Shown: positions 23,596 to 32,581, counted from the first letter of the stretch. The stretch: DNA of 64,000 nucleotides from Streptomyces sp. TLI_053 (GCF_900105395.1 NZ_LT629775.1:6475501-6539500); one strand, 5' to 3'. The notes: generated by a model not told the origin, from the letters alone. Made by a program: numbers and translations.

Positions 23596-25598
23596 CCCGG
23601 GCGGCCGGTGCGCAGGAACCCGGCGAGCAGCTCGTGCAGTACCGCGCCACCCTCCTCGGCCAGGACCTCGTGCCCGGCTCCCGCCGCCTCGACGTAGCGG
23701 AAGTCGGCGCCCTCGGTGCGCCCGATCCGCAGCAACTCGTGCCGCAGCGAACGGGACTGGCTCACCGGCACCACCTCGTCCCGGTCGCCGTGCACGACCA
23801 GGAGCGGCACGCCGATCCGGTGTGCGAGCTGGAGCACGTCGCGCGGCCCGCGGGCGTCCGCGATCGGATCCCCGCCGCCCAGCCGGGTGGTCAGCGCCCG
23901 GACCGGGTCGGAGGCTTCGGCGAGCAGCCGGGCGCCGGACAGGAACGGCGCGACCACCGCGCAGCGCGCCACCTGATCGGCCGGCGCGTGGGCCGCCGCC
24001 AGCAGGGCGAGGAAGGCGCCGTAGCTGACCCCGAACAGGGCCGGCGGTTCCAGGCCGAGCGCGGCCCGCTGGCCGGCGATGCCCTCCAGCAGGTGCAGGA
24101 CGTCGTCGAGATCGGGCCCGCCCCAGGCGCCCCGGATCGCCAGCGCGTGCGCGACCCCGTAGCCCGTGGAACCGCGCTGGTTCGGGGCGAGCACGGCCAG
24201 GCCCTCGCCGGCCATCCGCTGCAGCGCCGGGTCGAACTCCAGCCGCCAGGCGTCCGCCGGGCCGCCGTGCAGGGCCAGCACCAGCTGGGGGCTGCTCAGC
24301 CAGGCGTCCCCGCCGTACACCACGGCCTCCAACGGGCCTGCTGGGCCCGAGAGTTCGAGGCTCTGCGCGGGGTGCCAGCGGCCGCCGTCGCCCGGCTCGG
24401 CGGAACCGTCCAGCCGCCAGCCGCGCGGCGTCGTACCGGGGCGGCTCCGGGTGACGCCGGGCTGCCAGGGCAGCACGGTGTCCCGCCACGGCCCGGGCAA
24501 CCCCGAGCCGAGCGGGGCCAGTTGGAGCGGCAGTGGCACCGGCCCCGAGGTGCTGGCGACCGGCCCCTGGGTCAGCAGCGCGTCCACGTCCAGGGTGGCG
24601 AGCGCGGCCGGGTGGTCCGGCGCCGAGTACGGCAGCCGCAGCCCCTCCGCCGACCAGTGGCCGACCGCGCCGAGCCGTCCGGGCGGGACCGGCAACGGGT
24701 CCAGCCGGCCCAGGGCGGGCCGCCACAGGGCGAGCGAGCAGCCCGCGCCGTGGTCGAGCTGCACGGCGACCCGTGGTCCGTCGGCCGCCGGACACAGGGC
24801 GACCGGCCGCAGGAACATGCCCGCGACGTGCAGGGCCTCCGGGAACCGCAGCGGCTCGCCGCCGCCCGGCACGCCCCAGCCGATCCGGTCGGTGCCGGGG
24901 GCGTCGCTGCGCACCATCGCGAACCGGCTGTCCGGGTCGAACAGCAGCAGCCGGTCGTTGCTGCGCTCGCCGATCTCCAGCAGCGGGGTGACGGTGCCGG
25001 TGCGCAGGTCGAGCACCACGGTGCGGACCAGGCCGTCGCCCACCCGGTCGAGGGCCAGCAGCGCTCCGGCGCGGTCCAGCCAGATGCCACCGCCGTGCAG
25101 GCCCGGGATCTCGGCGATCCGGTGCGGCGGCGAGCCGTCGGCCCGGACCAGCCAGACCGTGGTGCCCGGCCGGGTGTCGCTGCCCAGGGCGAGCGCCACC
25201 GGGGCGTGGGGGCCCGACGCCGCGCCCTCCGGGAGCGGCAGGAGCCGGAGGCCGGGCATCCGCAGGGTGGTCAGCGGTCGTTCGGCGGTGACGGCCCTGC
25301 CGTACTGGTCGGTGGCGGCGGAGAGCGTCACCAGGTCGTGCCGGTCGCCGTCGGCGCGGCGGACCAGCACCGAGCCGTCCGGCAGGGCGACCAGCTGCGA
25401 GCGGAGGTCCTCGGAGCGGTGGCCGGGCAGCGGGAGACCGGTCGGCCGGGCGGGGCCCCGGGCGGGGAGGTGCCAGCTCTCGGCGTACCAGCCGCCGTCG
25501 GCGGCGGAGGCCAGGCAGGCGGCGTGGCTGCCGTCGGCGGAGAAGGTGAAGCCGAGCCGGCGCAGGGCCTGGGTCCCGGCCCGGGTGGTCACGTCCAT
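23592..25598 (-). CDS. S9-family (prolyl oligopeptidase-like) serine peptidase
   Basis: Cytoplasmic peptidase of 668 aa with an N-terminal beta-propeller (about residues 1-400, repeated blades such as GSVLVRRADGDRHDLVTLSA) and a C-terminal alpha/beta-hydrolase domain. The triad is visible: Ser in FGVSYGAFLA, Asp in VVHGDRDEVVP and His in AAGAGHEVL. No signal peptide. The ATG lies inside the end of lanL (10-bp overlap, 25589-25598), so the two are translationally linked. Prolyl-oligopeptidase relatives remove leader peptides in some class III lanthipeptide pathways, so leader cleavage is the natural role here; that is inference from linkage. Confidence 0.85.
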   Translation of the reverse strand: MDVTTRAGTQALRRLGFTFSADGSHAACLASAADGGWYAESWHLPARGPARPTGLPLPGHRSEDLRSQLVALPDGSVLVRRADGDRHDLVTLSAATDQYGRAVTAERPLTTLRMPGLRLLPLPEGAASGPHAPVALALGSDTRPGTTVWLVRADGSPPHRIAEIPGLHGGGIWLDRAGALLALDRVGDGLVRTVVLDLRTGTVTPLLEIGERSNDRLLLFDPDSRFAMVRSDAPGTDRIGWGVPGGGEPLRFPEALHVAGMFLRPVALCPAADGPRVAVQLDHGAGCSLALWRPALGRLDPLPVPPGRLGAVGHWSAEGLRLPYSAPDHPAALATLDVDALLTQGPVASTSGPVPLPLQLAPLGSGLPGPWRDTVLPWQPGVTRSRPGTTPRGWRLDGSAEPGDGGRWHPAQSLELSGPAGPLEAVVYGGDAWLSSPQLVLALHGGPADAWRLEFDPALQRMAGEGLAVLAPNQRGSTGYGVAHALAIRGAWGGPDLDDVLHLLEGIAGQRAALGLEPPALFGVSYGAFLALLAAAHAPADQVARCAVVAPFLSGARLLAEASDPVRALTTRLGGGDPIADARGPRDVLQLAHRIGVPLLVVHGDRDEVVPVSQSRSLRHELLRIGRTEGADFRYVEAAGAGHEVLAEEGGAVLHELLAGFLRTGRPG

Positions 25599-28500
25599 GA
25601 ATCCACCTGCCCGGCGGGATCGGGATCGGGGCCGGTCCGCCCGGACGGTGCGCCGGGCGGTGTGTCCGGTGCGTCGGACGGTGCGCCCGGTACGTCGGGC
25701 GGTGTGGCGGGCGGTGCTTCGGAGGGGGCGCCGAGCAGCGCGTCGGACGGCGTACCGAGCGGTGCGCCGAACGGGACCGGGTCCACCCAGAGCCGCGGAC
25801 CGCCGTGCCGCAGCCGCAGCAGGAAGGCCAGCGCCCCCGCCGTCCCGGTGCCGTACGCGGGCGCGCACCCGGTCCCGGTCTCGTCCGGCAGGGCCAGCAG
25901 CCCGTCGCGCAGCGCCGCGCGGGCGGCGATCAGCAGGCCCGACTCGACGGCCGCGGCGCGGAACCCCGGATCGCCGGTCGCCCCGGCGAGGTCGAGCAGG
26001 AACTCCCCGTCCCCGGCCAGGCCGTGGCAGGCGCAGACACCGCTGTGCCAGCGCCCCGCGGTGACCGCCCGCCCGGCGGCCAGGGCCAGCCGGCGCGCCT
26101 CGGCGTCGCCGGTGGCGCGCCACAGCCGCAGCAGGAAGCTGCCGGCGCCGGAGGAGCCGTTGCACCAGTGGGTCAGGCGGACGTGCGCGGGGTCGTCGGC
26201 GCTCCGCGGCCACCGGGCGGCGGGGGAGCCGTCGTCGTCGGCCCGCCCCGGCGCGGCCGACGGGTCGAGGCGGACGGTGGCGGCGAGGGTGCGGCCGGCC
26301 TCGACGGCGCCGGCGAGCAGCGCGCCGTCCCCGGTGGCCCCGGCCGCCGCCAGCAGGAAGGCGCCGACACCCGCGACCCCGTGGGCGAATCCGAGACGGG
26401 TGATCCCGGCGAGCGCGGAGTCGAAGTCCTGCGGCACCGGCCACACCGCGCCGTAGGGTGCCTGCCGTGCCGCGGCGAGGAGGCCGTGGCCGCACCGCGA
26501 CGCCCGGGCGAGGAACTCCGCCGCCCCGGCCGTCCCGCCGTCGGCGGCGGATCCCGGCAGCTCCTCGGCGGCGCAGCGGAGTTGCAGGAAGCCGGCGCCG
26601 GCCGCGCCGTGGCTGACGTCCGGGTTCGGCCACTCGACGGCTATCCGCGCGGCCAGCCCGGCCGCTCGCCCCGCGAGGGCCCGGTCGTCCAGGGCACGGG
26701 CGGCGTCCAGCAGGGCCCAGGCGGCGCCGGAGCGTCCGAAGTGCAGTCCGGGCAGGACCACCGGTTCGGCGGCGCAGCGGCGCTCGATCCAGTCGGCGGC
26801 GGTCCGGGCGGTGGCGCGGGCGGTGGCCCGGACGTCCTCCGGCAGCCCGGCGGTCGCGGCCGCGCGGGCGAGGACGGCCAGGACGCCGGCCGCGCCGTGC
26901 TGGACGTTGCAGGGGTCCGCGCGTTCGCCGGCCGGCACCACGGGCCACAGCCGGTCCCGGCGCGAGGGTGTGGCGGTGGCGGCGATGTGCCGGAGGCCGT
27001 CGTGCAGCACCCGGTCGAGGACGGCGGTGTCGCTCCGGGCGGTGTCGCTCCGGGCGGGGGTGCGGACGTGGCCGTGGCCGCGGGGGCGCCCGTCGGCGCG
27101 GGTGGCGGCGGCCGGACCGGGCCCCGGCCGGTCCGGGGGAGCAGTGGCGGGTTCGGTGTGCCAGAAGGCCCCGGCCGTCCCGGTCCGACCGCCGGTCCCG
27201 GTCCCGGTCGGGAGGCTGTCGTCGTCGGCCCCGGTCGGGCCGGTTCCGGCGAGGCGATCGGCCTCCCGCACCGGCACCGGGCGGTCCGGGCCGGCCGGGC
27301 GGGCGGGCGAGGAGAGGGCGGGCGGTGAGGGGGCGCTCCCGTCGGCCGCGAGGGACTCCCGGACCAGGGCGGGGTGCCACCGGTGGCGCGGGTCCTCGGC
27401 GCGCAGGCCGAGGACGGCCGGAGCCAGTCGGCGCGCGGTGGTGCCGCAGCGGGCGGCGAGGGCGAGCCAGCGGCCGAGCCGCTCGGTGACCGGGCGGGCG
27501 TGCGGCAGGTCCTCGGGCAGCAGCGGGTCGTGGCCGGTGGCGAGCAGGAAGAACAGCCCGCCCAGCGCGTAGAGGTCCGCCTCCGGCTCGGCGGTGCGGG
27601 TGCCGTCGCCGCCGCGCCCCGCCGTCAGGCCGGCGAACCCGCCGCCGCGTCGCGCCGCCACCGGGGCCCCGGCGGCGGGGACCAGGGCGAGCCGCCCCGG
27701 TCCCTGCTCGGGGGCACGGTAGCCGGGCACGCCGGACGATCCGGCGGGGCTGCCGGCCTCGGCGGCCAGCTCCAGGTCCACCAGCCGCAGCGAGCCGTCC
27801 GGCTGGACGAGCACATGGCCGGGGGAGAGGTCGCGCAGCACCAGCCCCTGTTCGTGCACCCGCTCGACGAGGTCGAGCAGGATGTGGGCCATCGGTCCTG
27901 CCTCGGCCCAGTCGACGTCGGGGCTGCCGTCGCGGCGCAGCCGGGCCGCGACCCAGCTGCCGAGCGGCTGTCCGGCGATTCGTTCCTGCACCAGGAAGAG
28001 CGAGTCGTCCTGTTCGACGAGTTCGACCGGTCTCGGGGCCAGCCCCAGGCCCTCCAGCCGGGCGAGCAGCGCGGCCTCGTGCCGCAGGGCGGCGCGCGCG
28101 TCCGTGCCGGCCGGGTCCATCTCGATGTGCGCGCGGGCCTGTTTGACCACGACCTCGTCACCGCCGTCGGTGTCGCGGCCCAGGAAGACGCCGCCCTTGG
28201 CGCCGTTCCGGATCGCCCCGGTGACCACGTAGCGTCCGGCGAGCAGGACCCCGCCGCTGCCGCGCCGCCGGGGCGCGGGCCGGCCGACGCCCGGTCGGTA
28301 CCCGGCACCAGCACCAGTACCGGGACCAGCACCGGGACCGGGTACCGACCGGGCGTCGGTGGCGCCGGGCGAGCCGGGCGGGGTCGGGCCGAAGGGGGCC
28401 GGTCCGGGGGAGGCCCGCGGTCCGTCGAACGCCCGCGGTCCGTCGGTGGCCAGCGGATCCCGGGCCCACGGCGGGATCCGGTACGAGGCCCCCCGCACGT

Positions 28501-29179
28501 CCTCGACCCGCTCGCCGTCCGGCCCGCGCAGCATCGACCGGTAGCCGCCGTCGTTGCCCAGCTCGGCCCGGGCCGCGATGGCGCCGTACCGGTAGTGGAC
28601 CAGGCTGCCGGGCCGGTACGGGCGGTCGGAGAGCACCGCGGGTCCGGGCAGGCCGTCGGTGGCGCGGTGCAGCGCGGCGGCCAGCCGCCGGAACTGCGGT
28701 TCGCCGACCGGGTAGACGGTGATGAACTTGCCGGCCGAACCCTGTTCGCTGTGACGCGAGTTGAGCTCGTGCAGCTGGGCCGGGCCGGTCGCGAACCGGA
28801 ACGCGCAGGGGTCCTCGGCGAGTACTTCGGTGACGGCCGCGAGCACCGCGCCCCCGACCGTCGAGGCGGCGCTGACGTGGAGCTTCCAGCCCTCGTCGGG
28901 GAGTTCGCCCGGGGTCGGTCTGGCGGTGGACCAGAAGCCCTCGACGTCCACCCGCCAGCCGACCCGCCGGTCCTGCCCGTCCCGCCGGTCCTGCCCGTCG
29001 GCGTGCCGGTCCGGTCCGTCGGCCCGACGACTCCCGGCGGCGAGGGCGCTCCGCGTCATCCCGGGCCACCGGCCGCCGTCGGGGTCGGGACCGTCGCCCG
29101 TCGGCCGGTCCTCCGCCGGTGCGCCGTCGTCCACCGGGTCCGTGCCACCGGCCGTCCGCAGCGATGTGTCCGCCCGCAT
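25589..29179 (-). CDS. Class IV lanthipeptide synthetase (LanL)
   Basis: Trifunctional enzyme of about 1196 aa that dehydrates Ser/Thr and closes lanthionine rings. The lyase domain starts WRVDVEGFW (near 75) with GWKLHVSAAS; the kinase domain has RNGAKGGVFLGRD, VVVKQ, a modified catalytic loop LRDLSPGHVLV and LVDLE in place of DFG; the cyclase (from about 725) has HGAAG-type repeats. Zinc ligands are present: HWCNG (C1006) and CACHG (C1051, H1052), which marks class IV rather than class III. Pro/Ala linkers split the domains, and the C-terminus is a degenerate GAPSDAP-type tail. I prefer ATG 29179; ATG 29191 is possible. No precursor peptide gene was recognised on either strand nearby. Confidence 0.85.
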   Translation of the reverse strand: MRADTSLRTAGGTDPVDDGAPAEDRPTGDGPDPDGGRWPGMTRSALAAGSRRADGPDRHADGQDRRDGQDRRVGWRVDVEGFWSTARPTPGELPDEGWKLHVSAASTVGGAVLAAVTEVLAEDPCAFRFATGPAQLHELNSRHSEQGSAGKFITVYPVGEPQFRRLAAALHRATDGLPGPAVLSDRPYRPGSLVHYRYGAIAARAELGNDGGYRSMLRGPDGERVEDVRGASYRIPPWARDPLATDGPRAFDGPRASPGPAPFGPTPPGSPGATDARSVPGPGAGPGTGAGAGYRPGVGRPAPRRRGSGGVLLAGRYVVTGAIRNGAKGGVFLGRDTDGGDEVVVKQARAHIEMDPAGTDARAALRHEAALLARLEGLGLAPRPVELVEQDDSLFLVQERIAGQPLGSWVAARLRRDGSPDVDWAEAGPMAHILLDLVERVHEQGLVLRDLSPGHVLVQPDGSLRLVDLELAAEAGSPAGSSGVPGYRAPEQGPGRLALVPAAGAPVAARRGGGFAGLTAGRGGDGTRTAEPEADLYALGGLFFLLATGHDPLLPEDLPHARPVTERLGRWLALAARCGTTARRLAPAVLGLRAEDPRHRWHPALVRESLAADGSAPSPPALSSPARPAGPDRPVPVREADRLAGTGPTGADDDSLPTGTGTGGRTGTAGAFWHTEPATAPPDRPGPGPAAATRADGRPRGHGHVRTPARSDTARSDTAVLDRVLHDGLRHIAATATPSRRDRLWPVVPAGERADPCNVQHGAAGVLAVLARAAATAGLPEDVRATARATARTAADWIERRCAAEPVVLPGLHFGRSGAAWALLDAARALDDRALAGRAAGLAARIAVEWPNPDVSHGAAGAGFLQLRCAAEELPGSAADGGTAGAAEFLARASRCGHGLLAAARQAPYGAVWPVPQDFDSALAGITRLGFAHGVAGVGAFLLAAAGATGDGALLAGAVEAGRTLAATVRLDPSAAPGRADDDGSPAARWPRSADDPAHVRLTHWCNGSSGAGSFLLRLWRATGDAEARRLALAAGRAVTAGRWHSGVCACHGLAGDGEFLLDLAGATGDPGFRAAAVESGLLIAARAALRDGLLALPDETGTGCAPAYGTGTAGALAFLLRLRHGGPRLWVDPVPFGAPLGTPSDALLGAPSEAPPATPPDVPGAPSDAPDTPPGAPSGRTGPDPDPAGQVDSWT
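28284..28359. repeat. Perfect 22-bp inverted repeat inside the lanL linker
   Basis: The arms 28284-28305 and 28338-28359 are perfect reverse complements (22 bp each) separated by 32 bases. The left arm begins CCGACGCCCGGTCGG. It encodes part of the low-complexity linker between the lyase and kinase domains (residues about 273-298, Gly/Pro/Ala). On the mRNA it would make a very stable hairpin. Confidence 0.9.
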
Positions 29180-29784
29180 CCGCCACCACATCCCTTCGTC
29201 GGCTGCCGACGCGCCGGTCCCGGTGCCCGCTCGGGCACCGGGACCGGCGGCCACGGCCTGAAATCGGTTCCTCGGAAGGCCCGGGGTCCGGCGCCCCGGC
29301 GGTGGTCCGCACCGCCCCGGCCGCATCCGCCCGGTTCCGGGCGTCCGGCCCGTTCCGCGCGCCGGGGGAAGCACCTGCGGAAGCGCCTGCGGCCGGTCAC
29401 CGCTCCGGTGCCCGGCCGGGGCGGCTCCCGTTGCCGGGACAACTCCCTTTCGCCGGAGTGAAGTTACTTTCGGTAGCGAGCGGTGCTCAATCCGAAGCCG
29501 GTCACTTCACTCGTAAGGGTGATCCGGGCGCCGTTTCGAATTCGTGCGAACCGCGGGGTGTGCGCGACGACCGCCCGGTCACCCGGCGCGAACCGGGCCC
29601 GCGCGGCGGCCGAACGGGGCCGCCGCCCGCCCGGGACGCCCGCGCCGCGGGTTGACGCGTGCCCGGGCACCCCGGGCCGGGTCGTCCCGCGGGCGCCGAC
29701 GCGGTCCGGCGGCCGCCCGGGCGGGTCGGGCAGGTCGGCCGGGCGGGCGGACGGCTCTCCCCGCGCGCACGGTAGTCTCGACAG
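29180..29784. other. 605-bp intergenic region between lanL and the Nif3 gene
   Basis: Divergent gap. The AT-richest part is 29440-29560 (for example TGAAGTTACTTTCGGTAGCG and GTTTCGAATTCGTGCGAA), the likely site of the lanL promoter. Short frames here (forward from GTG 29483 and reverse 29464-29562) look protein-like for 30 residues but lack any lanthipeptide leader pattern. From 29570 on the DNA is GC-rich with nothing recognisable until the start at 29785. Confidence 0.4.
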
Positions 29785-30621
29785 GTGCCGAAACTGTCCG
29801 ACGTCATCACCGCCCTCGAAGAGCTGTACCCGCCGCAGTGGGCGGAGTCCTGGGACGCCGTCGGCCTGGTCTGCGGAGACCCCCGGGCCGAGGTCCGCCG
29901 CGTGCTGTTCGCCGTCGACCCCGTGCAGGCGGTCGTCGACGAGGCGGTCGAGTGGGGGGCGGACCTGGTGGTCACCCACCACCCGCTGTACCTGCGCGGC
30001 ACCACCACCGTGGCCGCCACCACCTTCAAGGGCCGGGTCGTGCACACCCTGATCCGCGCCGGGATCGCCCTGCACGTGGCCCACACCAACGCCGACCACG
30101 CCGACCCGGGCGTCTCGGACGCGCTCGCCGAGGCGGTCGGCGTGACCGTGACCGGCCCGCTGGTCCCGGACCCGACCGACCCGCTGGGCCGGCGCGGCAC
30201 CGGACGGGTCGGCCTGCTGGAGCCCCCGCTGCCGCTGGCCGCGTTCGCCGCGCGGGTCGCCGCCGGCCTGCCGGCCACCGCCGCCGGCGTCCGGGTCTCC
30301 GGCGACCCGAACCGGCTGATCAGCCGGGTCGCGGTGTGCGGCGGCTCGGGCGACAGCCTGTTCGCCGAGGTGCGCGCGGCGGGCGTCGACGCCTACCTGA
30401 CCGCCGACCTGCGCCACCACCCGGCCTCCGAGGCCGCCGAGGCGGCGCCGATCGCCCTGGTCGACGCCGCGCACTGGGCCACCGAATGGCCCTGGCTGCC
30501 GCTGGCCGAGCGGGCGCTGCTCGGGACCGCCGAGAAGCGCGGGTGGACCGTGGAGACCAGGGTCTCCCGAACGGTCACCGACCCGTGGACCGCGCACGCC
30601 CCCATGTCCTTCCCCGCCTGA
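29785..30621 (+). CDS. Nif3-like dinuclear metal centre protein
   Basis: Conserved hexameric protein (278 aa) of the Nif3/GTP cyclohydrolase I type 2-related family, of debated function. Metal ligands sit in DLVVTHHPLY (near residue 62), in HVAHTNAD (near 97), and in the C-terminal DAAHWATEWP (near 230) with its His and Glu. PPQWAESWDAVGLVCGDP is the usual N-terminal motif. The start is GTG 29785. The next genes encode a coiled-coil zinc-ribbon protein (24 bp later) and an RNase H/phosphatase fusion, the same order as Rv2230c-Rv2229c-Rv2228c of Mycobacterium tuberculosis, so the trio is an old actinobacterial operon. Confidence 0.9.
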   Translation: MPKLSDVITALEELYPPQWAESWDAVGLVCGDPRAEVRRVLFAVDPVQAVVDEAVEWGADLVVTHHPLYLRGTTTVAATTFKGRVVHTLIRAGIALHVAHTNADHADPGVSDALAEAVGVTVTGPLVPDPTDPLGRRGTGRVGLLEPPLPLAAFAARVAAGLPATAAGVRVSGDPNRLISRVAVCGGSGDSLFAEVRAAGVDAYLTADLRHHPASEAAEAAPIALVDAAHWATEWPWLPLAERALLGTAEKRGWTVETRVSRTVTDPWTAHAPMSFPA

Positions 30622-30644
30622 CCCGATTCACAGGAGCTCTCCGC

Positions 30645-31388
30645 TTGAACGCCGCGCCCGCCGACCAGATCCGCCTGCTCGACCTCCAGGCCTTCGACTC
30701 CAAGCTCGACCAGCTGGCCCACCGGCGGCGCAGCCTGCCGGAGCACGCCGAGATCGACAAGGTCAACGCCGACCACACCGCCCTGAAGGACCTGGTGGTC
30801 GCCGCCCAGGCCCAGCACGGCGACACCACCCGTGAGCTGACCAAGGCCGAGCAGGACGTGGAGCAGGTCCGTTCCCGGGCCGCCCGCAACCAGCAGCGCC
30901 TGGACTCCGGCGCGATCACCTCGCCGAAGGACCTGGAGAACCTCCAGCACGAGATCGGTTCGCTGGCCAAGCGCCAGGGCGACCTCGAGGACGTCGTGCT
31001 GGAGATCATGGAGCGGCTGGAGTCCGCCCAGACCCGGGTCACCGAGCTGACCGCGCGCCTGGAGCACTCCACCGTCGTGCTGACCGAGGCCGAGGGCCGC
31101 CGGGACGCCGCGTACGCCGAGATCGACGCCGAGGTGGAGAAGGTCCGCCGCGACCGCGAGGCCGTCGCCGTCGCCGTCCCGGCCGACCTGATGAAGGTCT
31201 ACGCCAAGCTGCGCGAGACCCAGGGCGGCGTCGGCGCGGCGCGCCTGTTCCAGCGCCGCTGCGAGGGCTGCCGCACCGAGTTCTCGATCACCGAGCTGAA
31301 CTCCATCAAGGCCGAGCCGGCCGACAAGGTGGTCCGCTGCGAGAACTGCTCGCGGATCCTGGTCCGCACCGCCGATTCGGGCGTCTGA
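30645..31388 (+). CDS. Coiled-coil zinc-ribbon protein (DUF164/CdsZ type)
   Basis: Soluble 247-residue protein. Residues 10-175 form a long antiparallel coiled coil (DQIRLLDLQAFDSKLDQLAH; LENLQHEIGSLAKRQGDLED). The C-terminus is a C4 zinc ribbon, CEGCRTEFSI and CENCSRILVR. The family has been proposed to bind nucleic acids or act as a chaperone; function in actinomycetes is not settled. Start TTG 30645 with AGGAG 8 bases upstream gives the standard N-terminus NAAPADQIRLLD. It lies 4 bp before the GTG of the RNase H fusion, so coupled translation is likely. Confidence 0.88.
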   Translation: MNAAPADQIRLLDLQAFDSKLDQLAHRRRSLPEHAEIDKVNADHTALKDLVVAAQAQHGDTTRELTKAEQDVEQVRSRAARNQQRLDSGAITSPKDLENLQHEIGSLAKRQGDLEDVVLEIMERLESAQTRVTELTARLEHSTVVLTEAEGRRDAAYAEIDAEVEKVRRDREAVAVAVPADLMKVYAKLRETQGGVGAARLFQRRCEGCRTEFSITELNSIKAEPADKVVRCENCSRILVRTADSGV

Positions 31389-31392
31389 CCCG

Positions 31393-32538
31393 GTGGCCGT
31401 GCGCAGGTTCGTCGTCGAGGCGGACGGCGGTTCCCGGGGGAACCCGGGGCCGGCCGGCTACGGCGCGGTGGTCCGGGACGGCGACACCGGACAGATCATC
31501 GCCGAGGCTGCGGAGTTCATCGGCCACGCGACCAACAACGTCGCCGAGTACAAGGGCCTGATCGCCGGCCTCAGGGCGGCCCGGGCGATCGACCCGGCCG
31601 CCTCGGTGGACGTCAGGATGGACTCCAAGCTGGTCGTCGAGCAGATGTCCGGCCGGTGGAAGATCAAGCACCCGGACATGCAGCCGCTCGCGGCCGAGGC
31701 GCGCGAGGTCTTCCCGCGCGGGCAGGTGGCGTACAGCTGGATCCCGCGCGAGCGGAACAAGGACGCCGACCGGCTGGCCAACGAGGCGATGGACGCGGGC
31801 AAGGCGGGCCGCCAGTGGGAGCCCAGGGCTCCCCGGGCGGCCGCCGCCGACGAACCCGGACCGCCGCTGGAGACCGCCGCCCCCAAGGCCGGCTGGGCGG
31901 CGCCCGCCGACCTCGGTACCCCGACCACCTTCGTCCTGCTCCGGCACGGCGAGACCCACCTCACCCCGGAGAAGCGGTTCTCCGGCAGCGGCGGCACCGA
32001 CCCGGAGCTGTCGGAGAAGGGCCGCTGGCAGGCCGAGCGGGCCGCCGAGGCGCTCGCCGCGCGCGGCTCGGTCCAGGCCGTGGTGGCCTCGCCGATGCTG
32101 CGCACCCGGCAGACCGCCGAGACCGTGGCCGCCCGGCTGGGCCTGGAGGTCCGCTACGAGGAGGGGCTGCGCGAGGTCGACTTCGGGGCCTGGGAGGGGC
32201 TGACCTTCGGCGAGGTCCAGGAGCGGTACCCGGAGGACCTCGCCGCCTGGCTCGGCTCCGCCAGGGCCAGGCCGACCGGCGGCGGTGAGAGCTTCACCAC
32301 CCTCACCCACCGGGTCGGGGTGGCCCGGGACAAGGTCCTCGCCCGCTACCCGGGGAAGACCGTGCTGGTGGTCTCGCACGTCAGCCCGATCAAGACGCTG
32401 GTCCGGCTGGCGCTGGGCGCTCCGCCGGACTCGCTGTACCGGATGGAGCTGTCCGCCGCCTCGATCTGCGCCGTCCAGTACTACGCGGACGGCAACGCCT
32501 CGCTGCGGCTGCTCAACGACACCGGGCACCTGCGCTGA
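31393..32538 (+). CDS. Bifunctional RNase HI / CobC-type acid phosphatase
   Basis: Two-domain enzyme of 381 aa. Residues 1-135 are RNase HI (FVVEADGGSRGNPGPAGYGA with the first Asp, NNVAEYKGL with the Glu, VRMDSKLVVEQM with the Asp, and late NKDADRLAN), which degrades RNA in RNA:DNA hybrids. An Ala/Pro linker follows, then a histidine phosphatase (TTFVLLRHGETHLTPEKRFS; catalytic H in LRHGET; second H in VVSHVSPIK). In M. tuberculosis the orthologue Rv2228c joins RNase H with alpha-ribazole phosphatase activity of cobalamin synthesis. Start GTG 31393. It is followed by a hairpin terminator at 32582. Confidence 0.92.
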   Translation: MAVRRFVVEADGGSRGNPGPAGYGAVVRDGDTGQIIAEAAEFIGHATNNVAEYKGLIAGLRAARAIDPAASVDVRMDSKLVVEQMSGRWKIKHPDMQPLAAEAREVFPRGQVAYSWIPRERNKDADRLANEAMDAGKAGRQWEPRAPRAAAADEPGPPLETAAPKAGWAAPADLGTPTTFVLLRHGETHLTPEKRFSGSGGTDPELSEKGRWQAERAAEALAARGSVQAVVASPMLRTRQTAETVAARLGLEVRYEEGLREVDFGAWEGLTFGEVQERYPEDLAAWLGSARARPTGGGESFTTLTHRVGVARDKVLARYPGKTVLVVSHVSPIKTLVRLALGAPPDSLYRMELSAASICAVQYYADGNASLRLLNDTGHLR

Positions 32539-32581
32539 CGCGCTGACACGCTGACGGACGCCGGGCACCCGCGCCGACGGA

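Noticed and set aside
25640..25790. Repetitive GCGCCG / CGGACGGTG stretch at the 3' end of lanL as a possible CRISPR or satellite
   Set aside because: Units are in frame and encode a Gly/Ala/Pro/Ser/Asp tail (GAPSDAP type); spacing is irregular and there are no unique spacers.
21975..27380. Very long open frames opposite the kinase, S9 peptidase and lanL genes
   Set aside because: They are the mirror frames of high-GC genes: Arg/Pro/Gly/Ala-rich, with no conserved motif, while the opposite frames show complete kinase, peptidase and lanthionine synthetase motifs.
29464..29562. Short reverse frame ending RNGARITLTSEVTGFGLSTA as a lanthipeptide precursor
   Set aside because: It has no cysteine, so no lanthionine ring can form, and no leader helix or ribosome binding site is seen.
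29483..29620. Forward frame MLNPKPVTSLVRVIRAPFRI with a CATTARS core as a lanthipeptide precursor
   Set aside because: It runs on into GC-rich non-coding sequence, starts with GTG without a good ribosome binding site, lies on the opposite strand from lanL and lacks a leader pattern.
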